Translations under genes and position numbers: made by a program
The notes under the pieces: generated by a model
The model's input: the letters and a program-made list of their open reading frames with translations, nothing else
What the model was told of the DNA's origin: nothing
Database searches by the model: none
Shown: piece by piece, positions 41,574-49,915 of the stretch
Layout of the letters: every line of letters starts with the position of its first letter
Numbering within the stretch: position 1 is the stretch's first letter
Assembly: GCA_947475525.1 (NCBI GenBank)
Contig: CANJMI010000010.1
Coordinates: 124,001-188,000 of the forward strand
Direction: 5' to 3'
DNA length: 64,000 nucleotides
Source: Polyangiaceae bacterium
GTDB taxonomy: Bacteria; Myxococcota_A; Polyangia; Polyangiales; Polyangiaceae

Positions 41574-43180
41574 CCCGGCGTGACCTCCTCGCTGCCATCG
41601 GCGCCGCTTGGCTCGTCGATGTGGAGCTGCCGGCGCGCCGTCCAATCGAGGGGGCCCTCCTGGGCGCGAGCCACCGCGTAGGGCACAAGCTTCGCGACGG
41701 TGCTCAGGCCGCGACCGCAACGCGGGTCGAACGGGCGGACGTCGTGATCGTCGGAAGCGGCGCTAGCGGCGCAAGTGCGGCGTGGCGTCTCGCAGCCGCG
41801 GGCGTCGAGACTCGCCTACTCGAGCTCGAGCCGTTCGCCGGCGGCACAAGCGCGTGGGGCGAAGATGGCGTGGTGGCGCATCCGTGGGGCGCCCACTATC
41901 TCCCGGCGCCGAACCCGAGCGCGCTCGGCACGCTGCGTTTGCTCGAAGAGATGGGGGAACTCACCGGCTGGGACGCGGGCGGCAACCCGCAGTTCAAAGA
42001 AGAGTCCCTTTGCCATGCTCCGGACGAGCGACTCTTCCATGGAGGGCAGTGGCATCCGAGCCTCATTCCCGCGAGCGCACTCGAACCGAATGACCTCCGC
42101 GAGCTTGCGCGTTTCCGCGATGTCCGCAACCGCTACCGAACGCTCGTTGGCCGTGACGGGCGGCCGGCATTCACCATCCCGCTCAGCTTGTCCTCGCGTG
42201 ACCCGGAGCTCCTCGACCTCGATCGGATGACGATGGCCGCATGGCTCGATCGCGAGGGTTTTCACTCACAATTCGTGCGCTGGTACGTAGAATACGCAAC
42301 GCTCGACGACTTCGGCGCGAACCTCACCGACGTCTCTGCGTGGGCTGGACTCCACTACTTTTGCGCCCGCAAGCTCGAGACCGACCAGCTCCACGGAAGC
42401 CACTATCTCGTGTGGCCGGAAGGCAATGGCCGACTCGTCAAACACCTGCTCGGGCGAATGCACGGCCACCGCGAGCACCACCAGCTCGTGACCCGCGTGG
42501 AATCGATCCGCGACGGAGTTCGCGTCAGTGCCCTCGACCTCCGCGGCTCTGCGCCGGTGCCTCGAACGATCGAGGCGCGCGCAGTCATTCTCGCGATCCC
42601 AGGCTTCATCGCGCGCAGGCTCGTTGCGCCCGCGGTCGCAGCTCGTCTCACCCCGCGCGCATCCTCGCCGTGGGTGGTCGCGAATCTCCACGTGACACGT
42701 CCCTTCGACCCAAACCACGCGTGGGACTCGGTGCTCTACGACAGTCCGTCACTCGGCTACACCGACGCGGGACATCAGCGAACCCGCCCCTCAGAGCAAA
42801 CCGTGCTCACCCACTTTCGGGCCTACGGTTCACCGAACGTTGAGGCGACACGCGCCGACCTCATCGGCCGCGGCTGGGCGAGCCTCGCCTCCGACGTCCT
42901 GCTCGACCTCGCTCCAGCCCACCCGGAGCTCGCGGATTCTACGAGCCGCATCGACGTGATGGTGTGGGGGCACGCGATGCCGCGACCACGCCCAGGATTC
43001 CTCAACGCGGCGGGCCGTGAACCACTCGAGACCGACCCGGTATTGGACGAGCGAATCGCCTGGGCCCACGTCGACCAAAGCGGCTACGCGCTTTTTGAGG
43101 AAGCCAATACGCACGGCATTCGAGCAGCGGAGCACATCGCCCACGTGCTCGGCGTGAACGCCGGAACATCGTGGCTCTAA
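41552..43180 (+). CDS. FAD-dependent (amine-oxidase-like) oxidoreductase with Tat signal
   Basis: 542 residues, starting inside the end of the preceding gene (22-nt overlap). The N-terminus has a Tat-like motif (TRRDLLAAIGAAWL), suggesting export of a folded flavoprotein. At residue about 62 a dinucleotide-binding loop VVIVGSGASGASAAWRLAAAGVETRLLE follows, then GGTSAW and a substrate/FAD domain with a YVEYATLDDFGANL stretch and EGNGRLVKHLLGR; the C-terminus has RIAWAHVDQSGYALFEEANTHGIRAAEHI, the FAD-binding tail. The fold is the amine-oxidase/phytoene-dehydrogenase type. With the spermidine-synthase-like partner, oxidation of a polyamine or similar product is a reasonable guess, not a demonstrated activity. 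Confidence 0.88.
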   Translation: MGPVAALTRRDLLAAIGAAWLVDVELPARRPIEGALLGASHRVGHKLRDGAQAATATRVERADVVIVGSGASGASAAWRLAAAGVETRLLELEPFAGGTSAWGEDGVVAHPWGAHYLPAPNPSALGTLRLLEEMGELTGWDAGGNPQFKEESLCHAPDERLFHGGQWHPSLIPASALEPNDLRELARFRDVRNRYRTLVGRDGRPAFTIPLSLSSRDPELLDLDRMTMAAWLDREGFHSQFVRWYVEYATLDDFGANLTDVSAWAGLHYFCARKLETDQLHGSHYLVWPEGNGRLVKHLLGRMHGHREHHQLVTRVESIRDGVRVSALDLRGSAPVPRTIEARAVILAIPGFIARRLVAPAVAARLTPRASSPWVVANLHVTRPFDPNHAWDSVLYDSPSLGYTDAGHQRTRPSEQTVLTHFRAYGSPNVEATRADLIGRGWASLASDVLLDLAPAHPELADSTSRIDVMVWGHAMPRPRPGFLNAAGREPLETDPVLDERIAWAHVDQSGYALFEEANTHGIRAAEHIAHVLGVNAGTSWL

Positions 43181-43196
43181 AGGGCACGCAGACGCG

Positions 43197-43502
43197 TCAG
43201 ACCACGGTAATCGTCGCACGTCCTTCGGCGCCGCCGTTCAACTGAGCGACCACGATTTCATAAACGCCCTTCTGGACCGAGAAGGTGACCGGCGGAGGGC
43301 TCTGTGGATCGCCGGTCGGAAGCTCGCGCATCACGCGCTCGAGAATCGTCTGACCGCTCGGCGCGCGAACGCGAACCTGCCACGGCGGCGAGACGTCGGC
43401 GTACGTGCGAAAAACCAACCGGGCCATCTTGTTCGCTGCAAGTTCGCTCAGCGATTGGCAGATGATCTCAATGTCGCCGTGGCTCTCTATCGTTCCTGCC
43501 AT
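43197..43502 (-). CDS. Small beta-rich protein, copy A of a tandem pair
   Basis: 101 residues from the ATG at 43502, no signal peptide. Predicted beta sandwich: MAGTIESHGDIEIICQSL, MARLVFRTYADVSPPWQVRVRAPSG, ERVMRELPTGDPQSPPPVTF, VYEIVVAQLNGGAEGRATITVV. It is clearly paralogous to the gene just upstream (43517-43825), sharing the pattern 'ELPTG.PQS..PVTF' and 'EG.A.TV'. The fold resembles PPC-type or Ig-like sandwich domains but no family is assigned. Co-directional with gcvPB. Function unknown. Confidence 0.72.
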   Translation of the reverse strand: MAGTIESHGDIEIICQSLSELAANKMARLVFRTYADVSPPWQVRVRAPSGQTILERVMRELPTGDPQSPPPVTFSVQKGVYEIVVAQLNGGAEGRATITVV

Positions 43503-43516
43503 TGTTCGCTCATTCC

Positions 43517-43825
43517 TCACGAAACAGTGAGCGTGGCCGAACCTTCAACCTGCCCGTACAGCTCTTTGACGTGAACGGCGTAGGCGCCCGCAGTCGGCAC
43601 AAGAAACGTCACCGGAGCCCCGCTCTGCGGCGAGCCCGTCGGCAGTTCGCGGATCACCCGGTCGAGGAGAATCTTTCCATCGGGGCCTCTGACCTTGATG
43701 GTGAGCGGCGGCGTCACATCGTCCCACATGCGGAAGATGAGCTTTGCGGTCATGCCGGGCGCAAGCGTCGCAGCATCTTGGCAGATGCTTTCGATGCCTC
43801 CCGAGTATTCAATCCTGGCGGACAC
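43517..43825 (-). CDS. Small beta-rich protein, copy B of a tandem pair
   Basis: 102 residues from a GTG start, 30 nt after gcvPB ends. It is a predicted beta sandwich and close paralogue of the next gene: MSARIEYSGGIESICQDA, TAKLIFRMWDDVTPPLTIKVRGPDG, DRVIRELPTGSPQSGAPVTF, AYAVHVKELYGQVEGSATLTVS. Conserved IRELPTG, PVTF and EGSATLTV segments are diagnostic. No signal peptide or active-site residues. The pair probably arose by tandem duplication. Unknown function. Confidence 0.74.
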   Translation of the reverse strand: MSARIEYSGGIESICQDAATLAPGMTAKLIFRMWDDVTPPLTIKVRGPDGKILLDRVIRELPTGSPQSGAPVTFLVPTAGAYAVHVKELYGQVEGSATLTVS

Positions 43826-43855
43826 GTCGTTACCGACCAGTGTAGGTGGGTTGCA

Positions 43856-45370
43856 TCAACCGTGCGAATTCTCGACGTCCTGTTCGGATGTCCAGCGCAG
43901 TCTTGGCTTGCGGGCGGCGCGCGCTTCATCGAGGCGACCGAGCCGTGGCAGGTGCGGGGCGGACTTCACGAGCTCGGGGTTCGTCTTCGCTTCTTCAACG
44001 ACCTGCTTGAGAGCAGCGACAAACTCATCGAGGGTCTGCTTCGTCTCGGTCTCGGTCGGCTCGATCATCAGCGCCCCCTTCACGACCAGCGGGAAGTAGA
44101 CGGTCGGCGAATGGAAGCCGTAATCGAGCAGGCGCTTGGCGACGTCGAGGGTCTTCACGCCCGTCGTTTTTTCCAGCGTTTCATCGGACAATACGACTTC
44201 GTGCATGCACGGCTGGGTCGTCGCGACATCCATCGTGTCTCGGAGCTGCGACCACAGGTAGCGTGCGTTGAGGACCGCGAGTTGCGATGCACGCGCGAGT
44301 CCTTCGCCGCCCAGCTCGCGCATGTACGTGTAGGCGCGAATGAACATGCCGAAGTTTCCCTGGAAGGCGCGCACCCGGCCGATGCTCTGCGGCCGATCGC
44401 GGTCGAGCCGGTAGCCGCCCGCATCGCGGATGAGCACGGGCGTCGGCGCGAATGGCGACAAGATCGACTTGAAGCATATCGGGCCGGCCCCGGGACCGCC
44501 GCCGCCGTGGGGCGTGGTGAAGGTCTTGTGCAAATTGATGTGAACGACGTCCATCCCGAGATCGCCCGGTCGAACCTGTCCCATAATCGCGTTGGTGTTC
44601 GCGCCGTCGCCGTAAACGAGGCCACCGCGATCGTGGATGAGCTTGGTGATCGCGGGGAGGTACGTCTCGAACAGCCCGAGGGTGTTCGGGTTGGTGATCA
44701 TGAGACCACATACGTCATCGCCGCCTTCGCGCTCGAGGAGGCGGAGCACGTCCTCCGGATGAACCAGACCGTCATCGCTCTTGGGGATCTTGATGGCCTC
44801 GAGTCCAGTGAGGGCGCACGTTGCGGGGTTCGTGCCGTGTGCGCTCTCGGGGATGAAGACCTTGCGTGGCGAGCGTCCCTGGGCGCGGTGGAACGCACGA
44901 ATGAGCATCATGCCGGTCAGCTCGCCTTGCGCACCGGCCGCCGGGGAGAGGGCACAGTCATCCATGCCGGTGATTTCGCAAAGCCCACGCGCGAGGCGCC
45001 ACATGACCTCGAGGCTGCCTTGCGCATAAGCGTCGGGGCAGAGCGGATGCAACTCGAGGAACTCGGGCAAGCGCGCCGCCCACTCATTCACCTTCGGGTT
45101 GTATTTCATCGTGCATGAGCCGAGCGGATACATCTGCGTATCGATGCAGTAGTTCTGCTGCGACAAGCGCACGAAGTGGCGAAACGCCTCCGGCTCGCTT
45201 ACCTCAGGCAAGCCTGCAGGCGTGACGCGAGTGAGGTTCCCGAACACCTCGCGGGGAGCGATGCGCGGCACATCGAACGACGGCAACGAGGCTCCACTTC
45301 GGCCAGGAGAGCCACGTTCGAAAATCGGCGGCTCGTCAAACTGCACTCCACGTTGAACGGTCATACTCAC
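43856..45370 (-). CDS. gcvPB: Glycine dehydrogenase (decarboxylating) subunit 2
   Basis: 504 residues, the usual length. PLP-dependent P-protein subunit of the glycine cleavage system, which decarboxylates glycine and passes the aminomethyl group to the lipoyl-H protein. Seen: YPLGSCTMKYNPKVNEW, SPAAGAQGELTGMMLIRAFH, IPESAHGTNPATCALTG, and the lysine motif NLHKTFTTPHGGGGPG that binds PLP. The GTG start at 45370 overlaps the preceding lipoprotein stop by 4 nt (an ATG at 45364 is an alternative). gcvPA, gcvT and gcvH are not in the window. Its operon here consists of a lipoprotein and two small beta-rich proteins, an odd context. Confidence 0.96.
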   Translation of the reverse strand: MSMTVQRGVQFDEPPIFERGSPGRSGASLPSFDVPRIAPREVFGNLTRVTPAGLPEVSEPEAFRHFVRLSQQNYCIDTQMYPLGSCTMKYNPKVNEWAARLPEFLELHPLCPDAYAQGSLEVMWRLARGLCEITGMDDCALSPAAGAQGELTGMMLIRAFHRAQGRSPRKVFIPESAHGTNPATCALTGLEAIKIPKSDDGLVHPEDVLRLLEREGGDDVCGLMITNPNTLGLFETYLPAITKLIHDRGGLVYGDGANTNAIMGQVRPGDLGMDVVHINLHKTFTTPHGGGGPGAGPICFKSILSPFAPTPVLIRDAGGYRLDRDRPQSIGRVRAFQGNFGMFIRAYTYMRELGGEGLARASQLAVLNARYLWSQLRDTMDVATTQPCMHEVVLSDETLEKTTGVKTLDVAKRLLDYGFHSPTVYFPLVVKGALMIEPTETETKQTLDEFVAALKQVVEEAKTNPELVKSAPHLPRLGRLDEARAARKPRLRWTSEQDVENSHG

Positions 45371-45939
45371 TCCGGGGTTCCGGTCGGCGCCTCGGCCTCA
45401 CCGGATTCGCTGTTGCTTTTGTCCCAATCGCCGCCACCGACGTCGGTGGCGCCTGCGCCGCCGATCGACTTGATGTCAGCTTTCACGTTGCGCTGCTTGA
45501 GCGCCACCCACTCGCTGCCCGTTTCGTCGGCGCCGCGGCCAATGGCCCCCTTCAGGACGTCATCGACGTTGTCCCCCTCGGGGCGCGTGTACACGAAGTA
45601 ACCTTTGCCCGACTTTTTCGAGTTCGGCCCGACCAGGCCATCCTTGTACTCGTCCCAGTCGAAGCGGAGCACGTTGCCGTTCGCGTTGCCCTGGAGCTTG
45701 CCCCACTCGCCCTTCAGCGGCCGAATCCAACGTCCATTGATGAGGCGGCCTTCGGGGACGAGATGCAACGTTCCGTAGAGCGGGCTGAAGTAGACGCCTT
45801 CCCACGTCGCCGAGGCCGGCATCTCCCCAGCGTCAACGTGCGCGCGCTTCGCTTCGGGGGCTTTCGGGCCGCAACCCATCGAGGCCGGCAAGGCTACGAT
45901 GCCGGCGACGAAGGCGAGCTTGCGGGCAAGGTTCTTCAT
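45367..45939 (-). CDS. Lipoprotein upstream of gcvPB
   Basis: 190 residues from the ATG at 45939, chosen to give a lipoprotein signal peptide (LPASMGC, lipid cysteine C23); a longer reading to 46005 overlaps the divergent gene. The mature protein begins with an Ala/Lys linker and then a compact beta-rich region: WEGVYFSPLYGTLHLVPEGRLINGRWIRPLKGEWGKLQGNANGNVLRFDWDEYK, followed by GRGADETGSEWVALKQ and an acidic tail. The pattern resembles lipocalin-like or small barrel domains but no family can be given. Its stop overlaps the gcvPB start by 4 nt. Function unknown. Confidence 0.78.
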   Translation of the reverse strand: MKNLARKLAFVAGIVALPASMGCGPKAPEAKRAHVDAGEMPASATWEGVYFSPLYGTLHLVPEGRLINGRWIRPLKGEWGKLQGNANGNVLRFDWDEYKDGLVGPNSKKSGKGYFVYTRPEGDNVDDVLKGAIGRGADETGSEWVALKQRNVKADIKSIGGAGATDVGGGDWDKSNSESGEAEAPTGTPE

Positions 45940-45998
45940 GCCCGGCAGACTAGCGCTTGTGGGATTTGCACGCCAGCTGACCGTCGTATGATGACGAG

Positions 45999-46277
45999 AT
46001 GACACCTGGGAACCGGCTGGCAGCGACGGTGGGCGGAAAAGCCCTCGACTTGGAAGGCGCGCGGACGCTTTGGGAGCGCTTTAGCGCCTACATGGAAGTG
46101 CATCGAAACGATTTTGAGGGGTTTGCACGGAGCGAAGGTTGGGCACACGCCAGCGTCGTCGCAAACGGTGAAGCAGCGATGCTGACTCTGGCGAACGAGG
46201 CCCCTCCGCCCGCGAAGGCTGGAGGCAACCATGGCGGCGGTGGCCGCCCGAAAGGCAAAGGGCGCGCGCGCCGCTAA
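45999..46277 (+). CDS. Small hypothetical protein
   Basis: 92 residues from the ATG at 45999. Residues 15-70 form a plausible soluble domain (ALDLEGARTLWERFSAYMEVHRNDFEGFARSEGWAHASVVANGEAAMLTLANEA), helical then beta. The C-terminal 22 residues are Gly/Lys/Arg-rich and disordered. It overlaps the convergent gene at 46274 by 4 nt. Codon composition is compatible with real coding but no family is recognised. Moderate confidence. Confidence 0.5.
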   Translation: MTPGNRLAATVGGKALDLEGARTLWERFSAYMEVHRNDFEGFARSEGWAHASVVANGEAAMLTLANEAPPPAKAGGNHGGGGRPKGKGRARR

Positions 46278-46828
46278 GAGCGCCGTTGCAAGTACTCCGC
46301 CATACGCTGATCGAGGCGTGGGCCCACCGCAAAACGCGCGCCAAATCCCGGCAAAGGCGGAACCTCGGGTCTTACAACGGCGTGGAGCGGGACCCCGCCG
46401 CGTCGTTGCGTTTCCACGACCGATGGCGGGGGCAGTTGACTCGACAGCGGAGGAGGCGAGGCTCCGATGGCGTTGCCCGGCCCAAGGGTCATCCTGCTCT
46501 GCTCTTCCAACCCGGAGCGAGTCAACTCGGCGTTCACGGCCACGGGTCCGCCGTCGATCGCGGCGTCGAGCTGCCCGCTGCGCAGCGCATCGAGCACCCC
46601 CGCGTGCTGCTCCTTCATCAACGTCCGAATCCGCTCGTCGAGGGTCGCGTCGTCCTCGAACTTCGCGTAGGACGTCCGCGCGCTGTGGGCGATTCGTCCG
46701 CCGTCGGCGAACAGGTGGCTCGTCACCGTTTGACGGCGGGGACCGAGGTCCTCCGTTTGGATGTGAAGCGTGCAGCCACGGTAGACGACGTTCTCGTTGT
46801 AGCCGAGCAGCGGACCTCGAATCGGCAT
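46274..46828 (-). CDS. Conserved deltaproteobacterial-type hypothetical protein
   Basis: 184 residues. The N-terminal 80 residues contain a pattern common in deltaproteobacterial and myxobacterial hypothetical proteins: GYNENVVYRGCTLHIQTEDLGPRRQTVTSHLFADGGRIAHSARTSYAKF. It would form a beta-rich domain. A helical stretch follows (DERIRTLMKEQHAGVLDALRSG), then a Pro-rich disordered C-terminus with RGGVPLHAVVRPEVPPLPGFG. No signal peptide or membrane segment. Such proteins are often found near motility or secretion genes, but no function is known. Convergent and overlapping with the small gene ending at 46277. Confidence 0.78.
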   Translation of the reverse strand: MPIRGPLLGYNENVVYRGCTLHIQTEDLGPRRQTVTSHLFADGGRIAHSARTSYAKFEDDATLDERIRTLMKEQHAGVLDALRSGQLDAAIDGGPVAVNAELTRSGLEEQSRMTLGPGNAIGASPPPLSSQLPPPSVVETQRRGGVPLHAVVRPEVPPLPGFGARFAVGPRLDQRMAEYLQRRS

Positions 46829-46852
46829 GACGTCAGCTGCGCGCCTCGCGAC

Positions 46853-47233
46853 TCATTGGAGGCACCGCTCCAGTTGGTCGACGTTTGGAGCGGCGACGGC
46901 ACACTCGACTTGCGCACGCGTCAGACGGTGCACGCAATCCTCGGCATCGTGCTCGTGATCGGGAGTCCCTCGGGCGCGTTCCACCGCCGACGCAAGCTCT
47001 TCGGGGCGCAGCTTTTCGTCTCGCTGCAGCAGGCTCTGTTCAACGTAGCGATCGACCAATGCATGGCATTGCTGAACGGTCGGAGCGGGAGCCAACCGGG
47101 CGAGAATTCGCTTGGTCGCCACCGCCCCAAGCGTGAGCGCGATCACCGCGGCTGCCGCTGTGGCGTGCCGACGCGCGAGGCCCGCATCGCCTCGTTGGGG
47201 GGGTGGAGTGGGCGTTGGGACGTCCGCGGTCAC
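46853..47233 (-). CDS. Small membrane protein, copy A of a Cys-containing tandem pair
   Basis: 126 residues from a GTG at 47233 that overlaps the neighbouring stop by 4 nt. After a Pro-rich N-terminus there is one hydrophobic helix (ATAAAAVIALTLGAVA). The extracytoplasmic part has the pattern C..LVDRYVEQSLL...EELASAVERARG...AEDCVHRLTRAQVECAVAAPNVDQLERCLQ, four cysteines that could pair. It is a clear paralogue of the next protein (same spacing and the ending L.RCLQ). No enzymatic motif. Confidence 0.72.
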   Translation of the reverse strand: MTADVPTPTPPPQRGDAGLARRHATAAAAVIALTLGAVATKRILARLAPAPTVQQCHALVDRYVEQSLLQRDEKLRPEELASAVERARGTPDHEHDAEDCVHRLTRAQVECAVAAPNVDQLERCLQ

Positions 47234-47535
47234 TGCAAGCACCGATCGAGGTCGGCGGCCACTTTCGCCTCCCGGACGCACCGCATCGCGTCATCGGTGA
47301 TCCGCTTGCCAAGGCAATCATCGAGCATCGCCTGGCCTTTTACGAGCCGCGCCTCGTCGACCGCACGCGCAATTTCGTTGGGATCTGTAACGTTTCTCGC
47401 GAGAAGTGTCACTTCAGCGCTGCGCCTGAAGATGGCCTCGCACTCGTCTTTCGAGGCGGGATGACCACACGCGACGACCGCGAGCGCGAAGAGCGCCCCC
47501 GCGATTCGACCGATCGGGGATGAGCATGCGTTCAC
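47230..47535 (-). CDS. Small lipoprotein, copy B of a Cys-containing tandem pair
   Basis: 101 residues from a GTG at 47535. It has a lipoprotein signal (LAVVAC, lipid cysteine C23) and then the same cysteine pattern as its downstream neighbour: CEAIFRRSAEVTLLARN...DEARLVKGQAMLDDCLGKRITDDAMRCVREAKVAADLDRCLQ. Homology between the two genes is obvious despite different N-termini (lipoprotein here, membrane anchor there). Its start is close to the divergent TPR gene. Function unknown. Confidence 0.72.
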   Translation of the reverse strand: MNACSSPIGRIAGALFALAVVACGHPASKDECEAIFRRSAEVTLLARNVTDPNEIARAVDEARLVKGQAMLDDCLGKRITDDAMRCVREAKVAADLDRCLQ

Positions 47536-47597
47536 GGGGGACGTCGAATGTTGGCGCAATTGTGGACCCTTGTACAGGGTGGGGTAAATTGATCCTC

Positions 47598-48467
47598 GTG
47601 GGCTCGGACAAGGGCAGCCGCGACAGTGCGACATCGCGTTCGGAGAGCAGCTCCGAATCGCGACCGACCAAGCGCGGGCCGGTGACGGCTCGACGCCGCC
47701 CGAACACCGCGCGCGCCCCGATCAAGGCCATGCCGCGCGACCGACGAGGTCTTGCGCCGGAGGACTACCTCGCCCACGCGCTGCAAGCGAAGACCGCCGC
47801 GGCGCGCGCGAATTGGGCGCAGCGAGGACTCGCCCACCGAGGGTCTCTCGAGCCCACGACGAAAGCCATGCTCCTTCGTCAGCTCTACCTTGCGTTTTAT
47901 GCGAGCGGGCACTTCCAAAAGGCCTACGAGATCGCGCTCCAGATGGTTGGCCTTGGCGTGCTCGAAGACGTCGTCCAGCAAGACTGCGCGCGGGCGATCC
48001 ACGCCGCGGGGGACATCGACTTGGCCGTCGGACACTTGCGACTCGCGGCTCGCCAAGCACCGGCGTCGCGGCGTGCGTTTCACTGGTGGACGCTGGGCTC
48101 GCTTCTTTTTCTGGCGGGACGTCACCCTGACGCGATCGCCGCGTTCTCGCGTGCGGCGCGCTGGGGCACACGAGACAAGCCGCTTTACCGGGGGCATCTC
48201 GCGCTCGCAAAACTCGGCGCCGGCATCCAGATACGCGGTATCTCGCAGCTGATCGTCAAGCTCGCCGATTGTCCCGCAGGACAAGGATATGGCCGCTTCG
48301 TCCTCGGGCACCTCGCCTACCATGCTGACCGTTGGGACGACGCGCGGGCCTATCTCACAAGGTTCGTCGAGCGCACCGCGCGTGGGCACGCCGCGATGGC
48401 GATGGCGCTGCGAGGCGAAGTCGAGATGGCTCGAGCGACGCTCGCCTCGATGCAGAAAGCAAGCTAA
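47598..48467 (+). CDS. TPR-containing hypothetical protein
   Basis: 289 residues if the GTG at 47598 is used; an ATG at 47520 extends it by 26 residues, but overlaps the divergent gene's 5' end by 16 nt. The N-terminal 45 residues are basic and Ser/Arg-rich. From about residue 55 there are helical repeats of the TPR type: LYLAFYASGHFQKAYEIALQMVGLG, ARAIHAAGDIDLAVGHLRLAARQAP, WWTLGSLLFLAGRHPDAIAAFSRAARWG, FVLGHLAYHADRWDDARAYLTRFV. Such repeats mediate protein interactions. No signal peptide or catalytic domain; the start is uncertain. Confidence 0.75.
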   Translation: MGSDKGSRDSATSRSESSSESRPTKRGPVTARRRPNTARAPIKAMPRDRRGLAPEDYLAHALQAKTAAARANWAQRGLAHRGSLEPTTKAMLLRQLYLAFYASGHFQKAYEIALQMVGLGVLEDVVQQDCARAIHAAGDIDLAVGHLRLAARQAPASRRAFHWWTLGSLLFLAGRHPDAIAAFSRAARWGTRDKPLYRGHLALAKLGAGIQIRGISQLIVKLADCPAGQGYGRFVLGHLAYHADRWDDARAYLTRFVERTARGHAAMAMALRGEVEMARATLASMQKAS

Positions 48468-48535
48468 CCGTCGCCGCCGTTTGGCGCTAACTTGACCGAC
48501 GGCCGAAGACCGATGGTCGCCGGAGTGAGACGTTC

Positions 48536-49915
48536 ATGCGAGAGATCTTAAGTAACATTGGGGCCGCCTTTATCGGCGGCGTGATTCTCAACATCATGCC
48601 GTGCGTCTTGCCAGTCTTGACGATGAAGGTGTTCCACGTCGTCAAGAAGGCGCAGGACGACCCCGGCTCGAACCGAAAACACGGCATCGCTTACGCGACG
48701 GGCATCATCGCGACCTTCGTCGCCTTCGCCGTGCTGATCATCAGCCTGCGCGGCGCCATCGGCCTTCAATTCCAGTGGGGCCAGCAGTACTCGAAGCCGC
48801 AGTTCCTCAGCGCCATCGTCTGCCTGATGTACGTCTTTGGGCTCAATGCCCTCGGCGTCTTCGAGATCACGATCGGCATGGGCGGCGGCGAGGCCCGGGG
48901 CGGATACATGGGCTCGGTCGTCAACGGCGTGGTGGCGTCCGTGATGTCGACACCGTGTTCGGCGCCTTTCCTCGGTGCGGCCGCTACCTACGCGCTCGGC
49001 GCGAATTCAGCCTGGTGGCAGACGCTGCTGATGTTCTCGTTCATCGGCATTGGGCTCGCCTTCCCATTCGTGTTCATCAGCTTCGTGCCCGCAGCGAGCA
49101 AGATCCTGCCGAAGCCTGGCGAGTGGATGGAGAGCTTCAAGCAGCTGATGGGCTTCACCTTGCTCGCCGCGGCAGCGTTCTACTTCCGCCCGCTGCAAAA
49201 GCAGCTCACCATCGACGCCTCCAACTCGTTCCTCTTCTTCCTGCTCGCCGTCGGCATGGCGCTCTGGGCGCAGCAGAAATTCGGCGGTTTCGAGCACGGA
49301 GCGCTACGCCGCTGGACCGTGCGCGGCGCGATAACGGTCGCTACGATCGGCGCCGGATACGGCCTCATCGACTTCACGCCGCCTCCGCGGGCAGTGAGTA
49401 AAGACGATAGCGAAGCCGTTGTGGAAAATGGTCACATCAAGTGGGCCGCGTTCGACAGCGCACGGCTCGACGCCGAGCTTACGCGCGGCCGCCCGGTGTT
49501 CGTCGATTTCACGGCGGACTGGTGCGCGAACTGCAAGACGAACGACAAGCTCTTCATCGAGACCGAGCAGATCCGAAGCGACCTCAGCAAGTCCAACATT
49601 CTCCCGATGAAGGTCGATCTCACGACCGACGAAGCGCAAGAGGAGATGGAGCCGCTGATGAGGAAGCTCGGTCGTGCGGCGATCCCGATCTACGTCGTCT
49701 ACTACCCCGACAAGACCTACGACCTCTTGCCTGAGTCGATCACGACGGACATGCTCTCGCGGGCGCTCGGAAAGGCCAGCGCGAAACACCCGTCGGATAG
49801 TTTCAAGCCAGCCCTCCCCCGGGTGGCCGCGCCCCTCCCGTGCGCGGCGTCTTCCGCATCGAGCGACAAACCCGCGAGCGCCCCGCCGGGCGAGCAGAAG
49901 GCACCCTCACCATGA
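48536..49915 (+). CDS. DsbD-like cytochrome-c-type thiol:disulfide interchange protein with C-terminal thioredoxin domain
   Basis: 459 residues. Six to eight transmembrane helices form the DsbD-beta/CcdA core with the two conserved cysteines in NIMPCVLPVL (C23) and VMSTPCSAPFLG (about residue 141). A periplasmic thioredoxin-like domain follows near residues 300-410: FVDFTADWCANCKTNDKLF has the CXXC active site (WCANC), with an IPIYVVYYPD cis-proline region. The N-terminal alpha domain of classical DsbD is missing. It would carry electrons from cytoplasmic thioredoxin to periplasmic partners. The C-terminal tail is Ala/Ser/Pro-rich. The next gene overlaps its stop by 4 nt. Confidence 0.9.
   Translation: MREILSNIGAAFIGGVILNIMPCVLPVLTMKVFHVVKKAQDDPGSNRKHGIAYATGIIATFVAFAVLIISLRGAIGLQFQWGQQYSKPQFLSAIVCLMYVFGLNALGVFEITIGMGGGEARGGYMGSVVNGVVASVMSTPCSAPFLGAAATYALGANSAWWQTLLMFSFIGIGLAFPFVFISFVPAASKILPKPGEWMESFKQLMGFTLLAAAAFYFRPLQKQLTIDASNSFLFFLLAVGMALWAQQKFGGFEHGALRRWTVRGAITVATIGAGYGLIDFTPPPRAVSKDDSEAVVENGHIKWAAFDSARLDAELTRGRPVFVDFTADWCANCKTNDKLFIETEQIRSDLSKSNILPMKVDLTTDEAQEEMEPLMRKLGRAAIPIYVVYYPDKTYDLLPESITTDMLSRALGKASAKHPSDSFKPALPRVAAPLPCAASSASSDKPASAPPGEQKAPSP

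Noticed and set aside
43502..45118. Long open frame (538 codons) opposite gcvPB
   Set aside because: Antisense shadow; the minus strand encodes a complete P-protein subunit.
45340..45999. Glycine riboswitch before gcvPB
   Set aside because: gcvPB overlaps the upstream lipoprotein stop, leaving no leader; the space before the lipoprotein is only about 60 bp and shows no riboswitch-like architecture.
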